Shown here piece by piece: positions 46,307-55,117 of a stretch of 64,000 nt of DNA. The stretch comes from an uncultured Eubacteriaceae bacterium. GTDB taxonomy: Bacteria; Bacillota; Clostridia; Peptostreptococcales; Anaerovoracaceae. The notes beneath the pieces are model-generated. The model saw only the letters and a list, made by a program, of their open reading frames with translations, was not told the DNA's origin and searched no databases. Where the stretch lies: assembly GCA_903789635.1 (NCBI GenBank), contig CAIFEY010000001.1, positions 1 through 64,000 on the forward strand, in the 5' to 3' direction. The position numbers and the translations under genes were made by a program. Every line of letters begins with the position of its first letter. The first letter of the stretch is position 1.

Positions 46307-48331
46307 ATGGCAGTGAATCGGCGCGGTATTTTCGGTCTGTTGGAATCGTTTCATGAAGGTCGGAACTATCGCTGTTATGAGTTTTTGGGTGCGCATCCGG
46401 GGAAGAAGCCGGATGAGGGCGTCTGGTTCCGCGTCTATGCGCCGCGGGCAGAAAAGGTTGCGGTCGCCGGGGATTTCAACGATTGGAACCCGGAGAAGGA
46501 CGAGATGAGACGGATGGAGGAGGATCCCTCAATCTGGGAGCTGTTCTGCGAGCGGGCCAAGGTCGGCGACCTGTATAAATATGTGGTCACCTCCGACACC
46601 GGCGAGGCCGTGTATAAGGATGACCCGTACGCGTTCGAGAGCGAGAAGGGCACAATAGAGGACGGCCACCTGATGGCATCGAGGATCAGCGACCTGGCGG
46701 AGAACTTCCGCTGGGAGGACAGAGATTGGCTGAAACATCGGGATCATGAGAATCATTATGAATCTCCGATGAATATTTATGAGCTGCATCTCGGGTCGTG
46801 GCGGCACAATCCGGACGGGACCGTGATGAACTATCGGAAGATCGCGCAGGAGCTGATCCCGTACGTGAAGCGGATGGGATACACGCACATCGAGCTGCTT
46901 CCGGTCATGGAATACCCGTACGAGGGCTCCTGGGGATACCAGATCACCGGCTATTACAGCGTGACCTCGCGCTACGGGACGCCGGAGGACTTCAAATACT
47001 TCATGAATTATGCGCACCGCCACGGGATCGGCGTGATCCTGGACTGGGTTCCGGCGCATTTTCCTAAGGATCAGCACGGACTGATCGAGTTCGACGGCCA
47101 TCCGCTCTACGAGGACAGCGATCCGCTGCGCATGGAGCACAAGGGATGGGGGACCAGAGCGTTCGACTTCGGCCGGCCGGAGGTGCTCAGCTTCCTGATC
47201 TCCAATGCATTCTTCTACTGTGAGGAATATCACGCGGACGGACTCCGGGTCGACGCCGTCGCGGCGATGCTCTACCTGGACTACGACCGCGGACCGGGAG
47301 AGTGGCGCCCGAACAAGGACGGCGGGAATGAGAACTACGAGGCGATCGCGTTCCTGCAGCAGATGAACCGTGACGTGCTGACCAACCACCCGGGCGTCAT
47401 CACGATCGCGGAGGAGTCGACCGCATGGCCGAACGTCACCAAGCCGCCGCGCGACGACGGGCTCGGATTCAACTTCAAGTGGAACATGGGCTGGATGAAC
47501 GACACCCTGGCCTACTTCTCCACCGATCCGATCTACCGCGCGGGTGCGCACAACAAGCTGACGTTCTCCCTCACCTACGCCTACAGCGAGAATTACATCC
47601 TGCCGGTCTCCCACGATGAGGTCGTCCACGGGAAATGCTCGATGATAAACAAGATGCCGGGCGAGTACGACGAGAAGTTCGACGGGCTCCGCTCGTTCTA
47701 CGTATACATGATGACCCATCCGGGTAAAAAGCTCGTCTTCATGGGTCAGGAGTTCGCGCAGTTCATCGAATGGGATGAGAAGAAGGAGCTCGACTGGATG
47801 CTGCTGGACTACGAGAAGCACCACAAGATGCAGGCCTTCGTGCGCGAGCTGAACCACTACTACCTGGACACCCCGGCGCTGTGGAAGCGCGACGATTCCT
47901 TCGAGGGGTTCACCTGGATCGACGCCGACAACGCCCCGGACAACGTGTATACCTACATGCGGACCGACGGGAAGACGACCGCGGTCATCGCGCTGAACCT
48001 GTCCGGACGTGACCTTCCGGTGTACGACATCGGTGTCCCGGAGGCCGCCTGCGCGCTGCCAAAGCTCGATTCCGACATGATCCGGTTCGGCGGCACGGGA
48101 AGCCGCAGAAAGCGCAGTTACCCCGTCAAGAAGGGTGCCTGCAACGGTTACGAGAAGCACATCACGCTGTCTCTGCCGGCGAGGAGCGGCATCATCCTGG
48201 AGCTTTCCGGAAACAAGCCGGCCCCTAAGCACCGCGCATCACACCATTCCGCGTCCAAGGGTGATTCTTCGACAAAGAACACCTCCGCAGGCAGCAAGAC
48301 CGCCCGCCGATCGGCGCCCGCCAAAAAGTAA
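46307..48331 (+). CDS. glgB: 1,4-alpha-glucan branching enzyme, with a basic C-terminal tail
   Basis: GlgB makes the alpha-1,6 branches of glycogen. An N-terminal CBM48 (residues 20-115, VAVAGDFNDWNP) precedes the GH13 core with GLRVDAVAAML (nucleophile Asp), TIAEESTAWP (Glu) and PVSHDEVVHGK (Asp). The last 40 residues are a Lys/Ser/His/Arg-rich tail after the usual beta-sandwich end. At 674 aa it is slightly longer than usual. ATG 46307 follows GGGAGGA. GlgC is 258 bp downstream. Confidence 0.95.
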   Translation: MAVNRRGIFGLLESFHEGRNYRCYEFLGAHPGKKPDEGVWFRVYAPRAEKVAVAGDFNDWNPEKDEMRRMEEDPSIWELFCERAKVGDLYKYVVTSDTGEAVYKDDPYAFESEKGTIEDGHLMASRISDLAENFRWEDRDWLKHRDHENHYESPMNIYELHLGSWRHNPDGTVMNYRKIAQELIPYVKRMGYTHIELLPVMEYPYEGSWGYQITGYYSVTSRYGTPEDFKYFMNYAHRHGIGVILDWVPAHFPKDQHGLIEFDGHPLYEDSDPLRMEHKGWGTRAFDFGRPEVLSFLISNAFFYCEEYHADGLRVDAVAAMLYLDYDRGPGEWRPNKDGGNENYEAIAFLQQMNRDVLTNHPGVITIAEESTAWPNVTKPPRDDGLGFNFKWNMGWMNDTLAYFSTDPIYRAGAHNKLTFSLTYAYSENYILPVSHDEVVHGKCSMINKMPGEYDEKFDGLRSFYVYMMTHPGKKLVFMGQEFAQFIEWDEKKELDWMLLDYEKHHKMQAFVRELNHYYLDTPALWKRDDSFEGFTWIDADNAPDNVYTYMRTDGKTTAVIALNLSGRDLPVYDIGVPEAACALPKLDSDMIRFGGTGSRRKRSYPVKKGACNGYEKHITLSLPARSGIILELSGNKPAPKHRASHHSASKGDSSTKNTSAGSKTARRSAPAKK

Positions 48332-48589
48332 TGCGCAGGAATCCCGGCGGACAGCGAATGACGAACAACGAGTAATACCAGCGCCGGATCGGCGGCCGAG
48401 CCGCTGATGCCCGGCATAATAACAGGAAAACGCCCGCCCGGCGGCAGAGCCGCCGGCGGACATCATAGAGACAAACCGTCCGGCTGCACCGCGAGCAATC
48501 GCGAGCAGCTGGGCAGAAAACAACCCAATAATTTATTTAATTAGCGCAATTTAAATTTAAGGAGAAAAAAGGGAAAAGAGGAACTTACT
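48332..48589. other. glgB-glgC spacer with a GC-rich hairpin
   Basis: A CCGGCGG/CCGCCGG hairpin (48438-48456) lies in an otherwise unremarkable spacer; no T tract follows, so it is unlikely to be a strong terminator. It could protect or attenuate the transcript. Confidence 0.35.
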
Positions 48590-49882
48590 ATGATCAAGAG
48601 GAAGAAATGCGTGGCGATGCTCCTCGCAGGAGGCCAGGGCAGCAGACTGATGCCGCTGACCGACAGCGTCGCCAAGCCGGCGGTGCCGTTCGGCGCCCGT
48701 TACCGCATCATCGACTTTCCGCTGTCGAACTGCCTGAATTCCGGCATCGACACAGTCGGCGTACTGACGCAGTACCGCCCGATGGAGCTGAACGACTACC
48801 TGGGCATGGGCGAACCGTGGGACCTGAACCGCCGTTTCGGCGGTCTGCATACCCTGCCGCCGTACATGACCGGCAAGCGCTCGGACTGGTTTAAGGGCAC
48901 CGCGAACGCGATCTACCAGCACATCTCGTTCATCAAGAACTACGACCCGGAATACGTCCTGATCCTTTCCGGCGACCACATCTACAAGATGAACTACGAC
49001 CTGATGCTGCAGGAGCACATCAAGAACCATGCCGACTGCACGATCGCCGTCATCGACGTCGCGAAGGAGGAGGCATCCCGCTTCGGCATCATGAACACCG
49101 ACGAGCGCGGAAGGATCCTGGAGTTCGAGGAGAAGCCGGCGCATCCTAAGAGCACGCAGGCCTCGATGGGCGTGTATATCTTCACCACCGACGTCCTGCT
49201 GAAATACCTCATCGAGGACGAGGCAAACCCGGAATCTTCGAACGATTTCGGAAAAGACATCATCCCGAAGATGCTGGCGGACAACAGGAGGATGTTCGCG
49301 TACCTGTACAAGGGCTACTGGCGTGACGTCGGAACTCTGGATTCCTACTGGTCGGCCAACATGGACGCGATCTGCATGGACCCGTCCATCAAGGAGCGCC
49401 TGGTGCTGAACGATCCGGGCTGGAAAATCTACTACCGCCATCTGCTGAACGAACCGCAGTACCTCGGCGATCATGCCGATGTCACCGGCTCCATCCTGGG
49501 AAGCGGCTGCGATATCTATGGAAAGGTGCAGCACAGCGTACTCTTTGACAACGTCACCATCGAACAGGGTGCGTGGGTCAAGGACAGCGTCATCCTGGGC
49601 GGCGCCAGGATCCGAAAGGGCGCGAAGGTGGAGTATTCCATCATCGCGGGCGACGTGGAAATCGGTGAAGACTGCACGGTCGGAGGATCCGTGGAGTCCG
49701 GAAAGCTTTCGGTTGTCGCGATGGGCATCCATGTCCCGGACGAGACGAAAGTGGAAGCAGGAGAAATTATCACCGCAGAAGCAGAAGAAGCGGAAGCCGA
49801 GGCTGAGAAAAAGGCAGAAAAGAAGGCCGATAAAAAGGCTAAGAAGGCCGCGGCTGATGCTGAAGCTAAGGCAGAGAAATAA
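48590..49882 (+). CDS. glgC: Glucose-1-phosphate adenylyltransferase, with a Lys/Glu/Ala tail
   Basis: GlgC makes ADP-glucose, the committed step of bacterial glycogen synthesis. The nucleotidyltransferase domain has [34 protein letters not shown], and [12 protein letters not shown], followed by a beta-helix domain. The core ends at about residue 395; the last 35 residues are almost entirely Ala, Glu, Lys and Asp (a predicted charged helix). Family members are about 380-420 aa. GAGGAAC lies before the start. glgD follows 12 bp later. Confidence 0.95.
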   Translation: MIKRKKCVAMLLAGGQGSRLMPLTDSVAKPAVPFGARYRIIDFPLSNCLNSGIDTVGVLTQYRPMELNDYLGMGEPWDLNRRFGGLHTLPPYMTGKRSDWFKGTANAIYQHISFIKNYDPEYVLILSGDHIYKMNYDLMLQEHIKNHADCTIAVIDVAKEEASRFGIMNTDERGRILEFEEKPAHPKSTQASMGVYIFTTDVLLKYLIEDEANPESSNDFGKDIIPKMLADNRRMFAYLYKGYWRDVGTLDSYWSANMDAICMDPSIKERLVLNDPGWKIYYRHLLNEPQYLGDHADVTGSILGSGCDIYGKVQHSVLFDNVTIEQGAWVKDSVILGGARIRKGAKVEYSIIAGDVEIGEDCTVGGSVESGKLSVVAMGIHVPDETKVEAGEIITAEAEEAEAEAEKKAEKKADKKAKKAAADAEAKAEK

Positions 49883-49894
49883 GGAGGCGGGATT

Positions 49895-51028
49895 ATGGAT
49901 GCAGCAGGAATCATTTTAGGAGATACCGGTGCGGTCGATGTGCCGGAACTCATCAGAAACAGAACATTGGCAGCGATCCCGTTTGGAGCGCGTTAGCGAC
50001 TGATCGATTTTGTTTTGTCCAACATGACGAATTCCGGAATGAGCAACGTCGGAATGGTCGGCAGGGAGAAGTACCAGAGCCTGATGGGGCACACCGGCGG
50101 CGGTGCGGTCTGGGATCTGGAGCGCAAGCGCGGCGGACTGACGTTCCTCCCGCCTTTCTCCACGGAACAGAACACGAGCGGACTCAAGCGCAACCGATAC
50201 AACGCTCTGCTCGAGAACGAGTCGTATATCCGCTCAGTGAAGGAGAAATACATCCTCGTGACCGGGTGCACGCCGGTCATGAACGTGGACTACAACAAGA
50301 TGCTGCAGTTCCACCAGATGCACAACGCGCGGATGACCATGCGGATGACCATAATGTATACCAACCACCCGATCAACGCGCAGGAAGGCATCGCGAGGAC
50401 GTGGATGGAAGTCGATAAGGAAGGCCGCGTGTCGGACATTGAGGTTACCCGTGAGGCAAAAGTCGGCGGGCACTGTGCAGTCGGCGCGTTCATCCTGGAG
50501 CGCGAGGATCTGCTGGACATCTTATACAGCTACAACGGGCAGAAGAACCTGAGCCTGCGCAAGGACGTGGTTCCGAAGCTGGTAGACCAGGGCGGCGTCT
50601 GGGCTTACGGCGTCGACGAGATGGCCCTTTACCTGGACACCCTCTCCGGATACCTGGAGAGCAGCCTGGCACTGCTTAGGCCGGACGTGCGGCGGGCGCT
50701 GTTCCATTCCGAGAACGGCCCGGTTATCACCAAGGTCAGCGACAGTGCGCCGACGCATTACGGACCGCATGCGAACGTCACGAATTCCGTGATCGCCGAC
50801 GGCGCCGTGATCGAGGGCAATGTCAGCAACTCGATCATTTTCAGAGGCGTGCACATCGGCAAGGACGCGATCGTCAGCAACAGCGTGGTCATGCAGGACT
50901 CCACCGTTTCCGACGGTGCCCGCCTGAACTACGCGGTTCTGGACAAGTCGGTCTACATCAATTCCGACCGCATCCTGTCCGGATATGTCACGCACCCGTT
51001 CTTCTGCAAGAGGGACGATCGAATCTAA
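49895..51028 (+). pseudogene. glgD: glgD with one in-frame TAG at codon 34
   Basis: GlgD is the non-catalytic partner of GlgC in Bacillota. ATG 49895 has a strong AAGGAGG site. The frame reads MDAAGIILGDTGAVDVPEL and IPFGAR, then TAG (49994-49996), then RLIDFVLSNMTNSGM, and is open to 51028. GlgC here has ARYRIIDF at the same place, so TAG replaces a Tyr codon. Nothing else in the frame is damaged. Reinitiation at ATG 50015 has no ribosome site and would lose the nucleotide-fold start. TAG ends many genes in this window, so recoding of TAG is unlikely. Confidence 0.85.
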
Positions 51029-51161
51029 ATCGAATCGGACAGGTGCAGCCGCAGCGGCTGAAAAAGGACGCAGCTGACCCGGGCAGCCGGAGGCGGCGCG
51101 GACGATTGGAAACCGCCGCAGCTGCAATGAAAATCGATACGGCAGACAGAGTCTGCGGCTC

Positions 51162-51199
51162 CCGGGGATTCCGGCCGCGCCGGGAGCTGGAATCCCCGG
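51162..51199 (+). promoter_or_regulatory. Hairpin in the glgD-GH13 spacer
   Basis: CCGGGGATTCC (51162-51172) and GGAATCCCCGG (51189-51199) are exact complements with a 16-nt GC-rich loop. No T run follows. It lies just upstream of the ribosome site of the fusion gene and may protect or attenuate the transcript. Confidence 0.55.
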
Positions 51200-51221
51200 C
51201 CGGAAAAGAGGAGTTTTGCCT

Positions 51222-54200
51222 GTGTTGGACACAGAAGGAAAAGTCATTTTCAACTCACGGGATCTGCAGTTTAAGAGTCCGACCGGCGCTGTGCCGGCGG
51301 GCTCTCGTGTTCGTTTCCGCATCCTGGCCGCGGAGGACATTCACCCGCAGGACGCCAGGCTGGTCGTGCAGTTCGATAAGAACCGCAGCACGGCAGAGTA
51401 TCTGATGCATATGTCGGATACTCCGGCGGAGACGGATGCATATAAGGTGTTCGAGACCTCGGTGCGGATCTACGATACCGGGCTGTACTGGTACCACTTC
51501 AGGATTCAGACGGATCAGGGATGGGTCACGGCGGGGAAGAGCCAGACCGGAAACCGGGCAGTCATCACCGACATGCCGGCGGCCTGGCAGCAGACCGTCT
51601 ACCGGAGGAAGTATCCGGCGCCGGAATGGCTGTACGGAGGCGTGTTCTATCACATCTTCGTCGACCGGTTCTGCCACAGCGGAGACTACGTGCCGATGGA
51701 GGGCAAAATCATCCGGAAAGAGTGGGGAGGGACGCCGGAATACCAGCCGAACGCCCAGGGGAAGATCCTGAACAACGAGTTCTTCGGCGGGAACCTGCGG
51801 GGAATCATCGAGAAGCTGCCGTATCTGCAGCGCCTCGGCGTGACCTGCCTTTACCTGAGCCCGATCTTCAGTGCCTTCTCCAACCACAAGTACGACACAT
51901 CAGACTACACCAAGATCGATCCGATGTTCGGATCGGAGGAGGATTTCCGGGAGCTTTGCGAACAGGCGCATAAGCGGGGCATGCATGTGATCCTGGACGG
52001 AGTGTTCTCTCACACGGGATCGAATTCCGTGTACTTCGACCGTTACGGCGAGTACGGAAACGGCGCGTGGAACCATCCGGATTCCCCGTACCGGAGCTGG
52101 TACTACTTCCACAACGGCGAGCGCTACGAGACCTGGTGGGGAATCGATACGCTGCCGAGGATCAATAAGAACGATCCGGGATGGATCCGCTTCATCTGCG
52201 GGGATAACGGCATCGCGAGGAGGTGGCTGCGCGCGGGTGCGGACGGCTGGCGTCTGGACGTCGCCGACGAGCTGCCGAACCACTTCATTAAGACGCTCGC
52301 GCGCGCGGTGAAGAGGGAGAAGCCGGACTGCCTGCTCCTGGGCGAGGTCTGGGAGGATGCGTCCACCAAGATCTCTTACGATGAGAGAAAAAATTACTTC
52401 GAGGGCGACAAGCTGGACTCGGTCATGAATTACCCGTTCCGGGAGGCGGTCATCGACTACATCCGCGTCGGGGACGCCCTGCAGATGCAGGAGCGGATCG
52501 AGAACATCCTGGAGAATTACCCGCCGGAGGTCGTTCACTGCCTGATGAACATGATGGGTACGCACGACACGGTCAGGATCCTGACAGCGCTCGGGGAGAG
52601 CGACCTGCCGGATCACGCGAGCCGCAGCCAGAAAGCGGAGTTTCGCATGAACCCGGAGCAGATGGAACGCTCTCTGCGCCGCCTGAAGATGGCGGTCGTC
52701 ATCAACATGACGCTCCCGGGCGTCCCGTGCATTTTCTACGGGGACGAGGCCGGCATGGAAGGGTTCGAGGACCCGTTCTGCCGCCGCTGCTACCCATGGG
52801 GTCACGAGAACCAAAACCTTCAGGAATGGTACCGGAAGATCATCGCGATCCGGCGGTCGCACAGCGTCTACGAGCGCGGGCATTACCGGAGCGTCGCAGC
52901 GTTCGGCGGCATGTACGCGTTCGAGCGGTACGGCGAGCACGGCGAGGTCAGGATGGTCACCGCGGCGAACTGCGGCGGAAAGGAAGAGGTGCTGATTCTG
53001 GGCGGCGTCTGGCGCGATCTGCTGACCGGGATGCTGTTCCACGACAATATTACGGTTTTCCCGGGCGAGGTGCTGCTCCTGGAAAACATCAACGACGAGG
53101 GAGAGGATACAATGGGATACAACGAGAATTACGACCTGTGGCTCGCATCGGATGCGGTAGACGCAGTGACAAAGAAAGAACTTCAGGGAATTTCAGCTGA
53201 TGATGATGAGATCCGGGAGCGCTTCACCGCGATGCTGGACTTCGGCACTGCCGGCCTGCGCGGGATCATGCGTGCCGGCCTGAACGGCATGAATGTATAC
53301 ACGGTGCGCTATACGACGCAGGGGCTCGCGAACCTGATCAACACCTGCGGGGAGGAGATCGGAGGCGGAGTCACGATCGCCTACGATTCCAGAAACCACA
53401 GCGCGGAGTTCGCGAGGGAGGCGGCAGCCGTATTCGCGGCGAACGGCATTCCGGTCAACCTCTTCGATGAGCTCCGGCCGACGCCGGAGCTGTCCTTTGC
53501 CATAAGGGAGACGTCATCGATCGCCGGAATCAACATCACGGCAAGCCACAACACCAAGGAATACAACGGCTACAAGGTCTACTGGTCGGACGGCGCACAG
53601 CTCCCGCCGGAGCACGCCGCGGAAATCTCCGCACAGCTCGAGAAGATCGACTTCTTCAAGGGCGTGAAGCGCATGTACTTCAGCGACGCGGTGGAGCAGG
53701 GCATGGTCCGCATGCTCGGCAGTGAGATGGACGAGAAATACCTCGCCGCCGTCCTGGAGCAGAGCGTCGCAAGGCAGTGGGTGGACAAGGCTGCGGACTC
53801 GTTCGCGGTTGTATACACACCGTTCCACGGAAGCGGATACCGCCTCGTGCCGGAGGTTTTGAAGAGGGACGGGATCAAGCACGTGATCCCGGTTCCGGAG
53901 CAGATGGTCATCGACGGAAACTTCCCGACCGTGAAGTCGCCGAACCCGGAATTCACGGAGGGCTTTGCGATGGCGATCGACCTGGCGAAGAAGAACGACG
54001 TCGACCTGATCATCGGAACGGACCCGGACGGAGATCGCTGCGGCGTCTGCGTCAAGACGGACGACGGCTATCAGGCACTGACCGGAAACCAGATCGGCGT
54101 CCTGCTGCTCGACTTCCTGATCGAGGCGCGCCGCGAGACCGGCACGCTGGCGGAGAACAGCGCGGTCGTGAAGAGCATCGTCTCCACGGCGATGGCCAAC

Positions 54201-54839
54201 CGCATCTGCGACGTCAACCACGTCAAGCTGTTCGAGACGCTGACCGGGTTCAAGTATATCGGCGAGAAGATCAAGGAATTCCAGGAGTCCGGCAAGTGGA
54301 CGTACCTGTTCGGATTCGAGGAGAGCAACGGCTACCTCGCCGGCACGTACGCACGCGACAAGGACGCGGTCGTCGCGTCGATGCTGGTCGCGGAGATGGC
54401 CTGCCGTTATAAGGAGCAGAAGGGCATGAACCTCTATCAGGCCCTGCTCGCCCTGTACGAGAAGTACGGATTCTATAAGGAGAAGGTCGCGTCCCATGTC
54501 ATGGAGGGACTCGACGGAAGAGAGAAGATGGACGCCATGATGGCGGGCCTGCGCGAGAGTGCGCCTGAGGAGTTCGGCGGACTGAAGGTCGTCCGGATCC
54601 GCGACTACAAGAGCGGCGTCATCACAGACCTCGCGAGCGGTTCGAACACCGCGACCGGCCTGCCGGAGAGCAACGTCCTCTACTACGAGCTCGAGGACGG
54701 AAGCGTCGCAGTCATTCGCCCGTCCGGCACAGAGCCGAAGGTGAAGCTGTACGTCATGGTCCACGACACGACCGACGCCGCCGCTGAGAAGAAGCTCGAG
54801 GCGGTCACGGAGTCCGGCCTGCAGATCCTGCAGGGATAG
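51222..54839 (+). CDS. Fusion of a GH13 alpha-glucan hydrolase and a phosphoglucomutase (1205 aa)
   Basis: Residues 1-630 are a GH13 enzyme of the neopullulanase/alpha-glycosidase type: an N-terminal beta domain, FVDRF, DGVFSHTG, GWRLDVADEL (nucleophile Asp about 346), LLGEVWEDA (Glu about 375) and MMGTHDT. Residues 631-1205 are a complete phosphoglucomutase: TASHNTKEYNGYKVYW (catalytic Ser), GTDPDGDRCG (metal loop), EESNGYLAG (sugar loop) and RPSGTEPKVK. Met 631 (ATG 53112) has its own GGGAGAGG site and matches the normal start of stand-alone mutases, so separate translation is possible. The GTG start at 51222 is best spaced from AGAGGAG; TTG 51216 is the alternative. Confidence 0.9.
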   Translation: MLDTEGKVIFNSRDLQFKSPTGAVPAGSRVRFRILAAEDIHPQDARLVVQFDKNRSTAEYLMHMSDTPAETDAYKVFETSVRIYDTGLYWYHFRIQTDQGWVTAGKSQTGNRAVITDMPAAWQQTVYRRKYPAPEWLYGGVFYHIFVDRFCHSGDYVPMEGKIIRKEWGGTPEYQPNAQGKILNNEFFGGNLRGIIEKLPYLQRLGVTCLYLSPIFSAFSNHKYDTSDYTKIDPMFGSEEDFRELCEQAHKRGMHVILDGVFSHTGSNSVYFDRYGEYGNGAWNHPDSPYRSWYYFHNGERYETWWGIDTLPRINKNDPGWIRFICGDNGIARRWLRAGADGWRLDVADELPNHFIKTLARAVKREKPDCLLLGEVWEDASTKISYDERKNYFEGDKLDSVMNYPFREAVIDYIRVGDALQMQERIENILENYPPEVVHCLMNMMGTHDTVRILTALGESDLPDHASRSQKAEFRMNPEQMERSLRRLKMAVVINMTLPGVPCIFYGDEAGMEGFEDPFCRRCYPWGHENQNLQEWYRKIIAIRRSHSVYERGHYRSVAAFGGMYAFERYGEHGEVRMVTAANCGGKEEVLILGGVWRDLLTGMLFHDNITVFPGEVLLLENINDEGEDTMGYNENYDLWLASDAVDAVTKKELQGISADDDEIRERFTAMLDFGTAGLRGIMRAGLNGMNVYTVRYTTQGLANLINTCGEEIGGGVTIAYDSRNHSAEFAREAAAVFAANGIPVNLFDELRPTPELSFAIRETSSIAGINITASHNTKEYNGYKVYWSDGAQLPPEHAAEISAQLEKIDFFKGVKRMYFSDAVEQGMVRMLGSEMDEKYLAAVLEQSVARQWVDKAADSFAVVYTPFHGSGYRLVPEVLKRDGIKHVIPVPEQMVIDGNFPTVKSPNPEFTEGFAMAIDLAKKNDVDLIIGTDPDGDRCGVCVKTDDGYQALTGNQIGVLLLDFLIEARRETGTLAENSAVVKSIVSTAMANRICDVNHVKLFETLTGFKYIGEKIKEFQESGKWTYLFGFEESNGYLAGTYARDKDAVVASMLVAEMACRYKEQKGMNLYQALLALYEKYGFYKEKVASHVMEGLDGREKMDAMMAGLRESAPEEFGGLKVVRIRDYKSGVITDLASGSNTATGLPESNVLYYELEDGSVAVIRPSGTEPKVKLYVMVHDTTDAAAEKKLEAVTESGLQILQG

Positions 54840-54907
54840 GGTTAAGCCTGAATGATCGGGACCCGCGGAAAATCTGACGGCGCACGTTTTGTTTATTGTA
54901 TGCAGAA

Positions 54908-54949
54908 ACGGCCGCCATTCAAGGATTTCCTTGGATGGCGGCCATTTTC
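54908..54949. terminator. Bidirectional terminator
   Basis: GAAACGGCCGCCATTCAAGG pairs with CCTTGGATGGCGGCCATTTTC. It ends the glg operon and the convergent malQ gene. Confidence 0.9.
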
Positions 54950-55117
54950 ATGTGCATATGAATGCAAGTGCCGCGTAATTTCAGGGAGCGCGCCGCCCCC
55001 GTGCGAGACCAACAGCAGAGCTCGCGCAAGTGCGGCAGACGGGGCGGCCCGTTTCTTACTCTTCTCCAGACGCGCTCTAGCCGCTCTTGTTCTGCTGACG
55101 GCGTGCGCCTGCAGTCT

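Noticed and set aside
49994..49996. Genetic recoding of TAG as a sense codon
   Set aside because: TAG is the normal stop of many genes here (cobS, prfB, asnS, pgi, the mutase fusion and others), so wholesale reassignment is not credible.
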